29,450 bases of DNA, taken from positions 26,121 to 55,570 of the forward strand of contig DLBH01000034.1 of the NCBI GenBank assembly GCA_002494165.1, in the 5' to 3' direction. Shown here in pieces: positions 8,799 to 16,206 of the stretch. The notes under the pieces were generated by a model, which was given only the letters and a program-made list of their open reading frames with translations, was not told the origin of the DNA and made no database searches. The DNA is from Lachnospiraceae bacterium UBA7026. Its GTDB lineage: Bacteria; Bacillota; Clostridia; Lachnospirales; Lachnospiraceae. The position numbers were made by a program, and so were the translations under genes. Position 1 is the first letter of the stretch. The number at the start of each line of letters is the position of its first letter.

Positions 8799-9995
8799 AT
8801 GGATACTTTAGAGATTTTAAGGAGCTTGGCCATCATTATTCTTAGCGCAAAATTTTTCGGTCTGGTAGCCCGCAGACTGAAGGCGCCCCAGGTGGCTGGC
8901 GAGATCGTTGCGGGACTTATTATCGGGCCGTCTCTTCTTAGTCTGGTTCAGGATAGCGATTTCCTGTCGGGTATGGCGGAGATCGGTGTCATACTACTCA
9001 TGTTCAGTGCCGGTCTGGAGACGGATATCGAGAAACTGAAGAAATCAGGAATTAAAGCGACGATCATAGCCTGTGTCGGCGTTCTGCTTCCCCTGATTTG
9101 CGGAACCATCCTCTATATGGCCTTCTATGGATTCGCTGCCTATGGGTCCCCTGAATTTATCAAGGCAGTATTCATTGGAACCATACTGACAGCCACATCG
9201 GTCAGCATCACCGTCCAGGTCCTTAAGGAGCTGGGAAAGGTTTCCACGGAAGTGGGAACGACCATCATGAGCGCAGCCATCATAGATGATGTACTGGGTA
9301 TCGTTGTTCTGACAGCCGTCCTGAGCCTGAAAAATCCCAACGCCAACCTGGGTCTGGTCTGTATCAAGACCATGGCTTTCTTTGGCCTGTCCCTGATTGT
9401 TGGCATTATCATATTTAAAATAATGGAAGTCATTGACAGAAGATGGCCCCATACCAGAAGAATTCCTATCATGGGCATGGCTCTGGCCTTTGTCATGGCC
9501 TATGTGGCAGACAAGTATTTCGGGGTTGCCGACATTACAGGCGCCTATGTGGCAGGAATCATTTTATCCTCCCTGGATGATTCCGAATATATTGACAGGA
9601 AGATGGACATCAGCTCCTACATGCTTTTCGGTCCCATTTTCTTCGCCAGCGTCGGTCTGCAGACCAATTTAAGAACGGTGGACATGTCAATTTTTGCCTT
9701 CTCCGCGGCCTTTGTCATAGTAGGCCTCCTGGGAAAGGTGGTCGGCTGTGGTCTCATATCCAAGCTTTTGAAATATAATAATTCAGACAGTTTAAAGATT
9801 GGAGTAGGTATGATGACCCGGGGCGAGGTGGCTCTGATCGTGGCTCAGAGAGGTCTGAAGGCGGGAATCATGGACAGTAAATATTTTACAGCTGTCATTT
9901 TGCTGATCGTAGTCAGCTCCATTCTGACCCCGATCTGCATGAAGGCCATTTATGCCGCTGACGGGAGACAGGTTAGTCCCGTGGCCGAATGTTAA
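8799..9995 (+). CDS. CPA2-family cation:proton antiporter
   Basis: This is a polytopic inner-membrane Na+(or K+)/H+ exchanger. The 398 residues are almost entirely hydrophobic segments (about 11-13). The ion-binding double aspartate lies in SAAIIDDVLGIVVL, with the crossing-helix motif ILTATSVSITV and the late MMTRGEVALIVAQ. These are hallmarks of the NapA/KefB-like CPA2 group, and paired aspartates usually mean electrogenic exchange. There is no C-terminal TrkA-N domain, so KefB/C-type glutathione control is not expected. I chose ATG 8799 because GAAAGG lies 6 bases upstream. The in-frame ATG 8754 lacks a ribosome site and would add 15 unsupported residues. It is divergent from a LysR gene and has its own terminator. 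Confidence 0.92.
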   Translation: MDTLEILRSLAIIILSAKFFGLVARRLKAPQVAGEIVAGLIIGPSLLSLVQDSDFLSGMAEIGVILLMFSAGLETDIEKLKKSGIKATIIACVGVLLPLICGTILYMAFYGFAAYGSPEFIKAVFIGTILTATSVSITVQVLKELGKVSTEVGTTIMSAAIIDDVLGIVVLTAVLSLKNPNANLGLVCIKTMAFFGLSLIVGIIIFKIMEVIDRRWPHTRRIPIMGMALAFVMAYVADKYFGVADITGAYVAGIILSSLDDSEYIDRKMDISSYMLFGPIFFASVGLQTNLRTVDMSIFAFSAAFVIVGLLGKVVGCGLISKLLKYNNSDSLKIGVGMMTRGEVALIVAQRGLKAGIMDSKYFTAVILLIVVSSILTPICMKAIYAADGRQVSPVAEC

Positions 9996-10053
9996 AGCAG
10001 GACGGGTAAAATACTTGCCCTATAGGATATATTATATATTTTTAATACTAGTG

Positions 10054-10089
10054 ATATGCAGAATCCGGGAGGGTTCTGCATATTTTTTT
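10054..10089 (+). terminator. Intrinsic terminator after the antiporter
   Basis: A perfect 10-bp stem, ATATGCAGAA with TTCTGCATAT, encloses a 10-base loop and is followed by six Ts. Confidence 0.92.
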
Positions 10090-10260
10090 AGACCCATGAC
10101 GGTCGGCAGACCCCAATGCCGGGATGGGGAACCTTGAAATGCCCCATGGTCCTTGATAGAATAGAGAAAAGACAGGTTATAAAGACTTTTTGGAATAAAT
10201 GATAAGAGGAATGGTATAAAAACCATTTGAAAGGTTAGTCAGGGATAGAGGAGAAGGATG

Positions 10261-11304
10261 ATGAAGGAATTGAAACTGGCTCTTTTGGGCTTCGGTGTGG
10301 CAGGGAAGGCATTTTCCCAGATACTGCTTGACAGACATGACGCGATTTGGGAGGATAAGGGTCTGGATGTCAAGGTGACCGCCATCACAACCGGCAGGTC
10401 AGGATGTCTGGTGGATCCGGAGGGAATCGATCTGGCCCGGGCCCTGGAGCTTATGGAAGCCCGGGGGTCCTTCCAGCCGGGGGATCCCGGCTACAGGGAA
10501 ACAGACAGTCTGACGGTAGTCAGGGAGGGGGATTACGATGCCCTCATTGAGATGACACCGACCAATATAAAAAATGGTCAGCCGGCTATAGATTATCTGA
10601 CCTGGGCCCTGGAGCGGGACAAGCACGTGATCACGGCCAACAAGGGACCGGTGGCCTTTGCTTATGGACGGCTTAAAAAGCTGGCCAGGGAAAAAGGCAG
10701 GTGCTTTTTCTATGAAACCAGCGTTATGGTGGGGACCCCCCTTTTTAATATGGCAGAGACCTGTCTGCCCTACTGTAAAGTAAAGGGTGTCCGCGGTCTT
10801 TTAAATGCCAGCTGCAATTATTTTCTGGAGGAGCTGGGCCGGGGCAGGTCCTTTGACCATATTATGGAGGAGGCCAGGCGGGCAGGCTTTCTGGAAGCAG
10901 ATCCCTCCCAGGACCTGGATGGCTGGGATGCGGCTGTCAAGTTAACCGCTCTTATGAATGTCTTTATGAATGCGGAAATGGACCCGGCCCGGGTGGAGCG
11001 GACTGGAATCAGAGGGGTGACCGCTGACCAGGCCAGAGAGGCCTTGGCCCGGGGGAAAAAGATCCGCCTTCTCTGTCAGGGTCACATGGATTGTGAGGGA
11101 AGGCCGGTGGCTGTCGTAAGGCCGGAGGAGATTCCCTTTGATGATCCCCTGGCCGCTTCTGATCTTGTGGCCTGCCTGAGGCTGGATACGGACCTGATGG
11201 GCCCCATTAGCATCGGCCATCACAAAATGGAGCCAGGCCAGACCGGTTATGGCCTTTTCTCGGATCTGGTCAGGCTGGTCCGGCATGTGGCGGAGACTCT
11301 CTGA
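10261..11304 (+). CDS. hom: Homoserine dehydrogenase, short form without ACT domain
   Basis: This enzyme reduces aspartate semialdehyde to homoserine, the branch point to threonine and methionine. The Rossmann motif is at the N-terminus (ALLGFGVAGKAF). Family residues include EMTPTN, ITANKGP (catalytic-region Lys), FYETSVMVGTPL and QDLDGWDAAVKL, the homoserine-binding segment. At 347 residues it ends after the catalytic domain, so the usual C-terminal ACT domain for threonine feedback is absent. ATG 10261 sits 7 bases from GAGGAG; ATG 10258, directly before it, is the alternative. It lies alone between a terminator and a new promoter. Together with metY it outlines homoserine-to-homocysteine synthesis. 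Confidence 0.9.
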   Translation: MKELKLALLGFGVAGKAFSQILLDRHDAIWEDKGLDVKVTAITTGRSGCLVDPEGIDLARALELMEARGSFQPGDPGYRETDSLTVVREGDYDALIEMTPTNIKNGQPAIDYLTWALERDKHVITANKGPVAFAYGRLKKLAREKGRCFFYETSVMVGTPLFNMAETCLPYCKVKGVRGLLNASCNYFLEELGRGRSFDHIMEEARRAGFLEADPSQDLDGWDAAVKLTALMNVFMNAEMDPARVERTGIRGVTADQAREALARGKKIRLLCQGHMDCEGRPVAVVRPEEIPFDDPLAASDLVACLRLDTDLMGPISIGHHKMEPGQTGYGLFSDLVRLVRHVAETL

Positions 11305-11376
11305 AAGGAACATAGCAGAAAAGCCGGGTATTTATTTTTATAAAGATTTAAGAATTTGAAAATATTTTTACTTTAA

Positions 11377-11409
11377 AAAGTTGACAAATCAACTTTGCAA
11401 TGCTAGAAT
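11377..11409 (+). promoter_or_regulatory. degV-marR promoter with a perfect palindromic operator
   Basis: TTGACA (11381-11386), a 17-base spacer and TAGAAT (11404-11409) form a near-consensus sigma-A promoter preceded by an A/T-rich UP-like stretch. AAAGTTGA (11377-11384) and TCAACTTT (11389-11396) are perfect inverted arms around CAAA and cover the whole -35 box. The downstream MarR-type gene makes this a likely autoregulatory operator (inference). The promoter also rules out translation from 11381. Confidence 0.82.
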
Positions 11410-11476
11410 CCCAAATGTCATTTTTCAACAGATTATGGATAAATATAGCATTTCCAACAGGGAGGAAAGTAAAAAT

Positions 11477-12325
11477 ATGAGCAGTCAGAGTAAGATACAG
11501 GTGATTATAGATTCAACGACAGATATAGGGGACCAGTTCAGGGACCGGGTGGAGATTGTACCACTGACGGTATCCTTTGGTGACAGGGAATACTTAGATG
11601 GTATTGATCTGACCAGGAATGACTTTTACAGCAAGCTGGAGTCAGAAGAACTTCTGCCCACTACCAGCCAGGCTCCTCCTACTGCCTTCGAGAAGGTTTT
11701 TTCCCAGGTCCGTCGGAATGGGCAGGAAGGAATTGTCATCACGGTGGCTTCTGAGTTTTCCGGAACATTTCAGAGTGCCTGCATAGCAGCCCAGGATTAT
11801 CCGGAGATCCGGGTGGTTGACAGTAGGAGTGTGGCCATTGGCGCAGGAATTCTGGCTGAGTATGCTATCCGTTGTGTGGACCAGGGCATGGGTTTGGACC
11901 AGTTGGTCGGAGAACTGGAAAAGAAGAGGGAGAAGATCTGTCTGGTAGCCATGCTGGATACCCTGGAGTACCTGAAGCGGGGCGGCAGGATTTCCAAAAC
12001 CGTGGCCTTTGCCGGAGGAGTTCTCAATATTAAGCCGGTGGTCACGGTCAAGGAGGGGGAGATCCTGATCCTTGGTAAGGCCCGGGGAGCTAAAAGGGCC
12101 AATAATCTCCTGGTAGAGCAGGTGGAGAAGAATGGTGTTGACTACAGTCTGCCGGTTCTGCTGGGTTACACCGGAACTTCTGATGAATTACTGCAGAGAT
12201 ATATCCAGGCCAGCGGCAGTCTCTGGGAAGGCCGGCTGGAAAGGCTGGACCAGGCCCAGATCTGCAGCGTGGTCGGCTGCCATGCCGGCCCGGGAGCCGT
12301 GGCAGTGGCATTTTTTAAGGCTTAG
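11477..12325 (+). CDS. DegV-family fatty-acid-binding protein (FakB-like)
   Basis: DegV/FakB proteins carry a fatty acid and present it to the kinase FakA for acyl-phosphate formation; no FakA is in the window. The 282-residue protein shows the family sequence from the start: VIIDSTTDIGD, VPLTVSFG, the TTSQAPPTAFEKVF loop, VASEFSGTFQSA, VAMLDTLEYLKRGGRIS, IKPVVTVKEG and the C-terminal HAGPGAVAVAFF. ATG 11477 has GGAGGAAA 10 bases upstream. Longer starts would lie inside the promoter. A MarR regulator follows after 114 bases, probably co-transcribed from the operator-bearing promoter. Confidence 0.93.
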   Translation: MSSQSKIQVIIDSTTDIGDQFRDRVEIVPLTVSFGDREYLDGIDLTRNDFYSKLESEELLPTTSQAPPTAFEKVFSQVRRNGQEGIVITVASEFSGTFQSACIAAQDYPEIRVVDSRSVAIGAGILAEYAIRCVDQGMGLDQLVGELEKKREKICLVAMLDTLEYLKRGGRISKTVAFAGGVLNIKPVVTVKEGEILILGKARGAKRANNLLVEQVEKNGVDYSLPVLLGYTGTSDELLQRYIQASGSLWEGRLERLDQAQICSVVGCHAGPGAVAVAFFKA

Positions 12326-12439
12326 TTCCGGAAAGAGGCAGGCGGCAGGAACTGCAAAAAGAACTGACGGCAGCAGATAGCAAAAAAGAGCAGACAGTGA
12401 CAGATATGGAGAAGACAGAAGAGAGGAGAAGGCAGCAAA

Positions 12440-12880
12440 ATGGATAGGTTTGAACATTTTACCCTTTCAGTGTTCAGCATCACTCATTACTGGAACAAGA
12501 TTGCTACTGATGGGATGAGACAGCTTGGTATGAAGGGGGCCTATGCCCTCTATCTGGTGATTCTGGCGGGAGCCGAAGAGGGTCAGGAGATTACGTCAGC
12601 CCGGCTGGCAGAGATGGCAGGGAGAGACAAGGCTGATATTTCCAGGGCTATTTCGACATTTCAGAAAAAGGGTCTGGTAGAGCCCCATGGGACCAGCCGT
12701 TACCGGGCTCCTATCCGGCTGACGGATAAGGGCCAGCAGCTGGCAGACCAGATCCGGCAAAAGGCCAATGAAGCCTTGAAGGCGGCCGGCCAGGGCCTTT
12801 CTGAGGAGATGAGGTCCCACATGTACAAGTCTCTGGATATCATCGCTGATAACATGAAGGAGATCTGCCGGGACCTGTAA
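12440..12880 (+). CDS. MarR-family transcriptional regulator
   Basis: This is a 146-residue winged-helix regulator that typically dimerises on a palindrome. The helix-turn-helix and wing span about residues 50-100, with SARLAEMAGRDKADISRAISTFQKKGLVEPHG followed by a basic wing and RLTDKGQQLADQI. The helical ends form the dimer region. AGGAGAAGG precedes ATG 12440. It follows a FakB-like gene whose promoter is overlaid by a perfect 20-bp palindrome. Lipid-responsive MarR proteins such as FabT make a fatty-acid ligand plausible, but this rests on context only. The transcript ends at the long hairpin from 12901. Confidence 0.9.
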   Translation: MDRFEHFTLSVFSITHYWNKIATDGMRQLGMKGAYALYLVILAGAEEGQEITSARLAEMAGRDKADISRAISTFQKKGLVEPHGTSRYRAPIRLTDKGQQLADQIRQKANEALKAAGQGLSEEMRSHMYKSLDIIADNMKEICRDL

Positions 12881-12900
12881 TTATATGAATTGGTTTTATG

Positions 12901-12977
12901 ACCTGCGGGAGGTTGAAATGAATCCAAAATGTGAGATGTGTTTTGGGTTTATTTCAGCTTCAACCCGCAGGTTTTTT
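12901..12977 (+). terminator. Long imperfect hairpin with U-run after marR
   Basis: Arms ACCTGCGGG (12901-12909) and CCCGCAGGT (12964-12972) pair perfectly. The pairing continues inward with bulges (AGGTTGAAATGAATCC against the complement of GGGTTTATTTCAGCT). The stem exits into TTTTTT (12972-12977). It is far larger than the other terminators here, so it may have come from a palindromic element. Confidence 0.75.
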
Positions 12978-13166
12978 AATTCCTGGGGTTTTTCCAGTCT
13001 CCAATGTCGCTGCCATGACCACCTCCGGCGGGGAGGCCGCAGGCAGACTCTGTCTAAATTTCAGCATTTTCCCGGAAATATAATGAAAGAGGTTGTTTTT
13101 GGGGTCTGTAGAGTGATAAAGTACATAGTGATAAAAGTTATGGATAAAGCTGTGAAAATAGCGTAA
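12918..13166 (+). CDS. Doubtful 82-codon ORF; its last 27 codons form an amphipathic peptide
   Basis: The 373-base spacer between marR and the export genes holds this ORF. From ATG 12918 it has a good GGAGG five bases upstream, but that start lies inside the terminator stem. The internal ATG 13083 (only GGAA upstream) would give a 27-residue peptide, beginning MKEVVFGVCRVIKYIVIKV and ending in IA. It has a net positive charge and charged residues (2, 3, 10, 13, 18, 21, 22, 25) largely on one helical face. The longer form has CxxC and CxC pairs and an RRGG in the middle, which could be read as a double-glycine site. No family is recognised. It is included because it precedes a peptide exporter; chance is a real alternative. 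Confidence 0.25.
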   Translation: MNPKCEMCFGFISASTRRFFNSWGFSSLQCRCHDHLRRGGRRQTLSKFQHFPGNIMKEVVFGVCRVIKYIVIKVMDKAVKIA

Positions 13167-13253
13167 GGCACAGTTTACAGAAATCCCTGTCAGGGGAAAT
13201 GTGGACTGATGACCTCTGGGATTAACAGCTTTCCTGATAAAAGGGAGAAAACG

Positions 13254-13679
13254 ATGGAAGAAAATAACCAACAGACCATATTCCGTAAGGAGACTATGGA
13301 CAGAATCTCTTCGCCGGACCAGCTGACAGACTATCTCCGGGTGACCAATCCGGGAGTCTGGATGTTGCTGCTTGCAGTTCTCGTACTGCTGGCAGGCCTG
13401 ATGGCCTGGTCGACGGTGGGAACCCTGGAGACAAAAGCACCCGCCCAGCTTGTGGTAGAAGATTACAGGGCCCGGATCTACGTCAGTGGTCCGGGATCCG
13501 TGGAGGCTGGCATGCCCCTGCGGATTGACTCCAACGAATACACCATAGCTTCGGTGGACCAGGATGAGTATGGAAGAACCATAGCCTTTGCAGAGGTGGC
13601 CCTGCCTGACGGAGCTTACAGTGGAGAGATCATCCTTGAAGAGGTTCATCCCATCAGCTTCCTCCTGGAAAGCAGGTGA
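13254..13679 (+). CDS. Miniature HlyD-like NHLP/NHLM secretion protein
   Basis: This is the periplasmic-adaptor-type partner of a peptide exporter of the NHLP (nitrile-hydratase-leader-peptide) family. The N-terminus IFRKETMDRISSPDQLTDYL followed by RVTNPGVW matches the start of NHLM HlyD proteins (TIGR03794 type). One membrane helix follows (about 34-53). After it only a small beta-rich domain of about 85 residues is left (AQLVVEDYRARIYVSGPG... VALPDG). The coiled-coil hairpin of usual HlyD proteins is absent, so at 141 residues it is a stripped-down form. ATG 13254 has GGGAG upstream; ATG 13209 does not. Its TGA (13677-13679) lies within the ribosome-site region of the next gene, indicating translational coupling. 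Confidence 0.82.
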   Translation: MEENNQQTIFRKETMDRISSPDQLTDYLRVTNPGVWMLLLAVLVLLAGLMAWSTVGTLETKAPAQLVVEDYRARIYVSGPGSVEAGMPLRIDSNEYTIASVDQDEYGRTIAFAEVALPDGAYSGEIILEEVHPISFLLESR

Positions 13680-13686
13680 CCGGCTT

Positions 13687-15921
13687 ATGGGAAAGAAGAA
13701 GAACATTCCTCTGACTAAGGGGGTTGCCAGGGTCCCTGTGATTATGCAGCTGGAGGCTCTGGAATGTGGAGCCGCCTCCCTGGCCATGGTTATGGCCTAC
13801 TATGGAAAATGGGTTCCTCTGGAGCAGGTGAGGACCGACTGCGGGGTCTCCCGTGACGGGTCCAATGCAAAGAATATTTACCTGGCCGCAGAGAACTACG
13901 GCTTTGATGTGGAAGCTTACCGGATGAGTCCCGAAGAATTGAGAGAGGGCGGCCGGTTCCCCTGCATCATCCACTGGAATATGAATCATTTTCTGGTCCT
14001 TGATGGCTTTAAGGGGAATAAGGTCTACCTCAATGATCCGGCCCGTGGGGCCCTGAAAGTGACCTGGGAAGAGTTTGACCGGTCTTTTACCGGTGTAACC
14101 CTGATTCCTGTTCCCTCTGAGAACTTTGAGCCAGAAGGAAGACCAAAAAGCACCCTGGCCTTTGCCAGGAAAAGACTGGCCGGGGCTGGGGCGGCAGTGG
14201 TTTTTGTGATGCTGGTCACGGCAATTTCCTACCTTTTTGGCATAGTTAATTCGGTGAATTCCAGGATTTTTATGGACAGGATTTTGTCCGGCCTCAACGG
14301 GGACTGGCTCTATCCATTTATCTATCTTTTGATTTTGCTGGCGGTCCTTCAGCTGATGGTAGCCTGGGCCCGGGCCATCTATTCACTCAAAATCAACGGA
14401 AAGATGGCTGTGGTGGGCAGCAGCAGTTATATGTGGAAGGTTCTCCATCTTCCCATGGAATTTTTTTCCCAGAGGCTGGCCGGGGACATCCAGTCCAGGC
14501 TGGAGCTCAATGCAGAGATAGCGGGCACCCTGGTGAATACCTTTGCCCCCTTGCTTTTAAATACAGCTATGATGGTCTTTTACCTGTTGCTGATGATCCG
14601 TCAGAGTCTGCTCCTGACGGCCGTGGGTCTGACAGCCTTGCTGCTTAATATGGTCCTGTCTGCTGTCATCTCAAAAAAGAGGATCAATATTACCCGGGTA
14701 CAGATGAGGGATGCCGGCAAGCTGGATGCCGCGACAGTCACAGGAATCAGCATGATTGAGACCATCAAGGCCAGCGGTGCCGAAAATGGCTTTTTCCAGA
14801 AATGGGCCGGTTATCAGGCCTCCGTAAATGCCGCAGTGGTCAGGGAGGAAAGGACCAATCAGATCCTGGGAGCCATCCCGGCCTTTCTGGCCATGCTGGC
14901 CAATTACACGGTCCTTATTTTAGGAATTCTGCTGACCATGGAGGGCCGGTTCAGTCTGGGAGCGGTTCTCATGTTCCAGGGCTTACTGACTTCTTTTATG
15001 GAGCCGGCCATGACCATGGTGGAGGCCGGCCAGACCATCCAGGAGATGCGGACCCAGATGGAGCGGGTGGAAGATGTCATGGACTATCCCGAGGATCCTG
15101 TCTTCTCTGGTAAACCGGCCGGGAATAAGACGGTGGCTGAGAGACTGGCTGAAAGCACAATCAGGACCGGCGGCCTGCCGGTGAATGCAGAATTAAAGAA
15201 GCTGGGGGGAAATGTGGAGCTTAAACATATCAGCTTTGGTTATTCCCGCCTGGCGCCTCCTTTGATTGAAGATTTTTCCCTGTCTTTGAAAAGTGGGCAG
15301 AGGGTTGCCCTGGTGGGCCCCTCCGGTTGTGGCAAGTCTACCATCTCCCGTCTCTTATCGGGCCTTTACCAGCCCTGGAGCGGTGAGATTCTTTTTGACG
15401 GGAAAGCCCCTGACGCCTATCCCCGGGATGTGCTGACAGGGTCCCTGGCCGTAGTGGACCAGGACATTATCCTGTTTTCGGACACGGTGGCCAATAATAT
15501 AAAAATGTGGGATGAAAGCATTCAGGATTTTGAGATGATTCTGGCAGCCAGGGATGCCCAGATCCATGAGGATATCATGGCTCTTCCGGGGGGCTACCGG
15601 CACAGAATGACCAATGGAGGGAAAAACCTTTCCGGCGGCCAGAGACAAAGACTGGAGATCGCCCGGGTCCTGGCCCAGGACCCCACCATTATCATTTTGG
15701 ATGAGGCTACTTCCGCCCTGGATGCCAGGACGGAATACGAACTGGTCAATGCCATCAGAGACCGGGGCATCACCTGTATGATCATTGCCCACCGGCTGTC
15801 CACAGTGAGGGACTGCGATGAGATCCTGGTTATGGACCAGGGCAGGGTAGTGGAGAGAGGCCGCCATGAAGATTTGATGAAAAAAGGCGGTGCCTACGCC
15901 GATCTGGTGACCAGTGAATAG
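13687..15921 (+). CDS. NHLP-type peptidase/permease/ATPase ABC exporter (C39 peptidase)
   Basis: This inner-membrane exporter removes double-glycine leaders and pumps the peptide out. The 744-residue protein has a C39 peptidase at residues 15-140, with catalytic Cys27 (QLEALECGAASLAMV), His101 (WNMNHFLVL) and Asp117 (LNDPARG) all present. The transmembrane region (about 165-470) is six-helix. The ATPase has Walker A GPSGCGKST, signature LSGGQRQRLEIARVL and Walker B IIILDEATSALD. The family fit is NHLM ABC1 (TIGR03796 type). ATG 13687 lies 7 bases from AGGTGA. A longer frame from 13588 overlaps the upstream gene and has no ribosome site. All catalytic residues are intact, so a cleaved substrate is expected somewhere in the genome. 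Confidence 0.94.
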   Translation: MGKKKNIPLTKGVARVPVIMQLEALECGAASLAMVMAYYGKWVPLEQVRTDCGVSRDGSNAKNIYLAAENYGFDVEAYRMSPEELREGGRFPCIIHWNMNHFLVLDGFKGNKVYLNDPARGALKVTWEEFDRSFTGVTLIPVPSENFEPEGRPKSTLAFARKRLAGAGAAVVFVMLVTAISYLFGIVNSVNSRIFMDRILSGLNGDWLYPFIYLLILLAVLQLMVAWARAIYSLKINGKMAVVGSSSYMWKVLHLPMEFFSQRLAGDIQSRLELNAEIAGTLVNTFAPLLLNTAMMVFYLLLMIRQSLLLTAVGLTALLLNMVLSAVISKKRINITRVQMRDAGKLDAATVTGISMIETIKASGAENGFFQKWAGYQASVNAAVVREERTNQILGAIPAFLAMLANYTVLILGILLTMEGRFSLGAVLMFQGLLTSFMEPAMTMVEAGQTIQEMRTQMERVEDVMDYPEDPVFSGKPAGNKTVAERLAESTIRTGGLPVNAELKKLGGNVELKHISFGYSRLAPPLIEDFSLSLKSGQRVALVGPSGCGKSTISRLLSGLYQPWSGEILFDGKAPDAYPRDVLTGSLAVVDQDIILFSDTVANNIKMWDESIQDFEMILAARDAQIHEDIMALPGGYRHRMTNGGKNLSGGQRQRLEIARVLAQDPTIIILDEATSALDARTEYELVNAIRDRGITCMIIAHRLSTVRDCDEILVMDQGRVVERGRHEDLMKKGGAYADLVTSE

Positions 15922-16206
15922 CAATCCGCTGTGACTGCAAAGAACTAGTACCAAGGAAAATAATTGCTTATAAAAGAAAAGCCTGCAATTAATTAAGAGC
16001 TAGCAGTTGATCAAAGAAACCTTGAATAATCTGTGGTTTGTAAAAAATGCAGAGAGCAGAAAAGTATGTCAGGATGACAGGCAGGAAAAAAACATGTAGA
16101 TGGAAAGGAGGAAGAACTGAGAATGTTTCTGTGACCTGAAGGCCAGGCCCGCCGGTGACGGCCTGGCTGGAAAGAAACAGGGCAGAGACCAGGGACTTAT
16201 GTCTTT
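15922..16206 (+). other. 285-base leader between the two ABC genes
   Basis: This spacer has no convincing gene. It contains AAAGGAGG near 16103-16110 followed only by a 3-codon ORF (ATG TTT CTG TGA). A hairpin, GCCAGGC (16142-16148) with GCCTGGC (16161-16167), lies close before the next gene and lacks a U-run. The length is unusual for an otherwise tight operon, so a translational or RNA-stability control is possible. I see no terminator. Confidence 0.4.

Noticed and set aside
11381..11476. N-terminal extension of the DegV protein from TTG 11381
   Set aside because: That TTG is the first three bases of the -35 box, so the transcript starts downstream of it.
13588..13686. N-terminal extension of the C39 exporter from ATG 13588
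   Set aside because: It overlaps the HlyD-like gene in another frame without a ribosome site, while ATG 13687 has one and begins right before the conserved domain.
12960..13787. 275-codon ORF on the minus strand across the HlyD-like gene and its upstream region
   Set aside because: It is antisense to a gene with clear family motifs, has no recognisable domain, and its codon pattern mirrors the + strand gene.
15355..15954. 199-codon minus-strand ORF over the ATPase domain of the exporter
   Set aside because: It is a shadow of the Walker/signature region.
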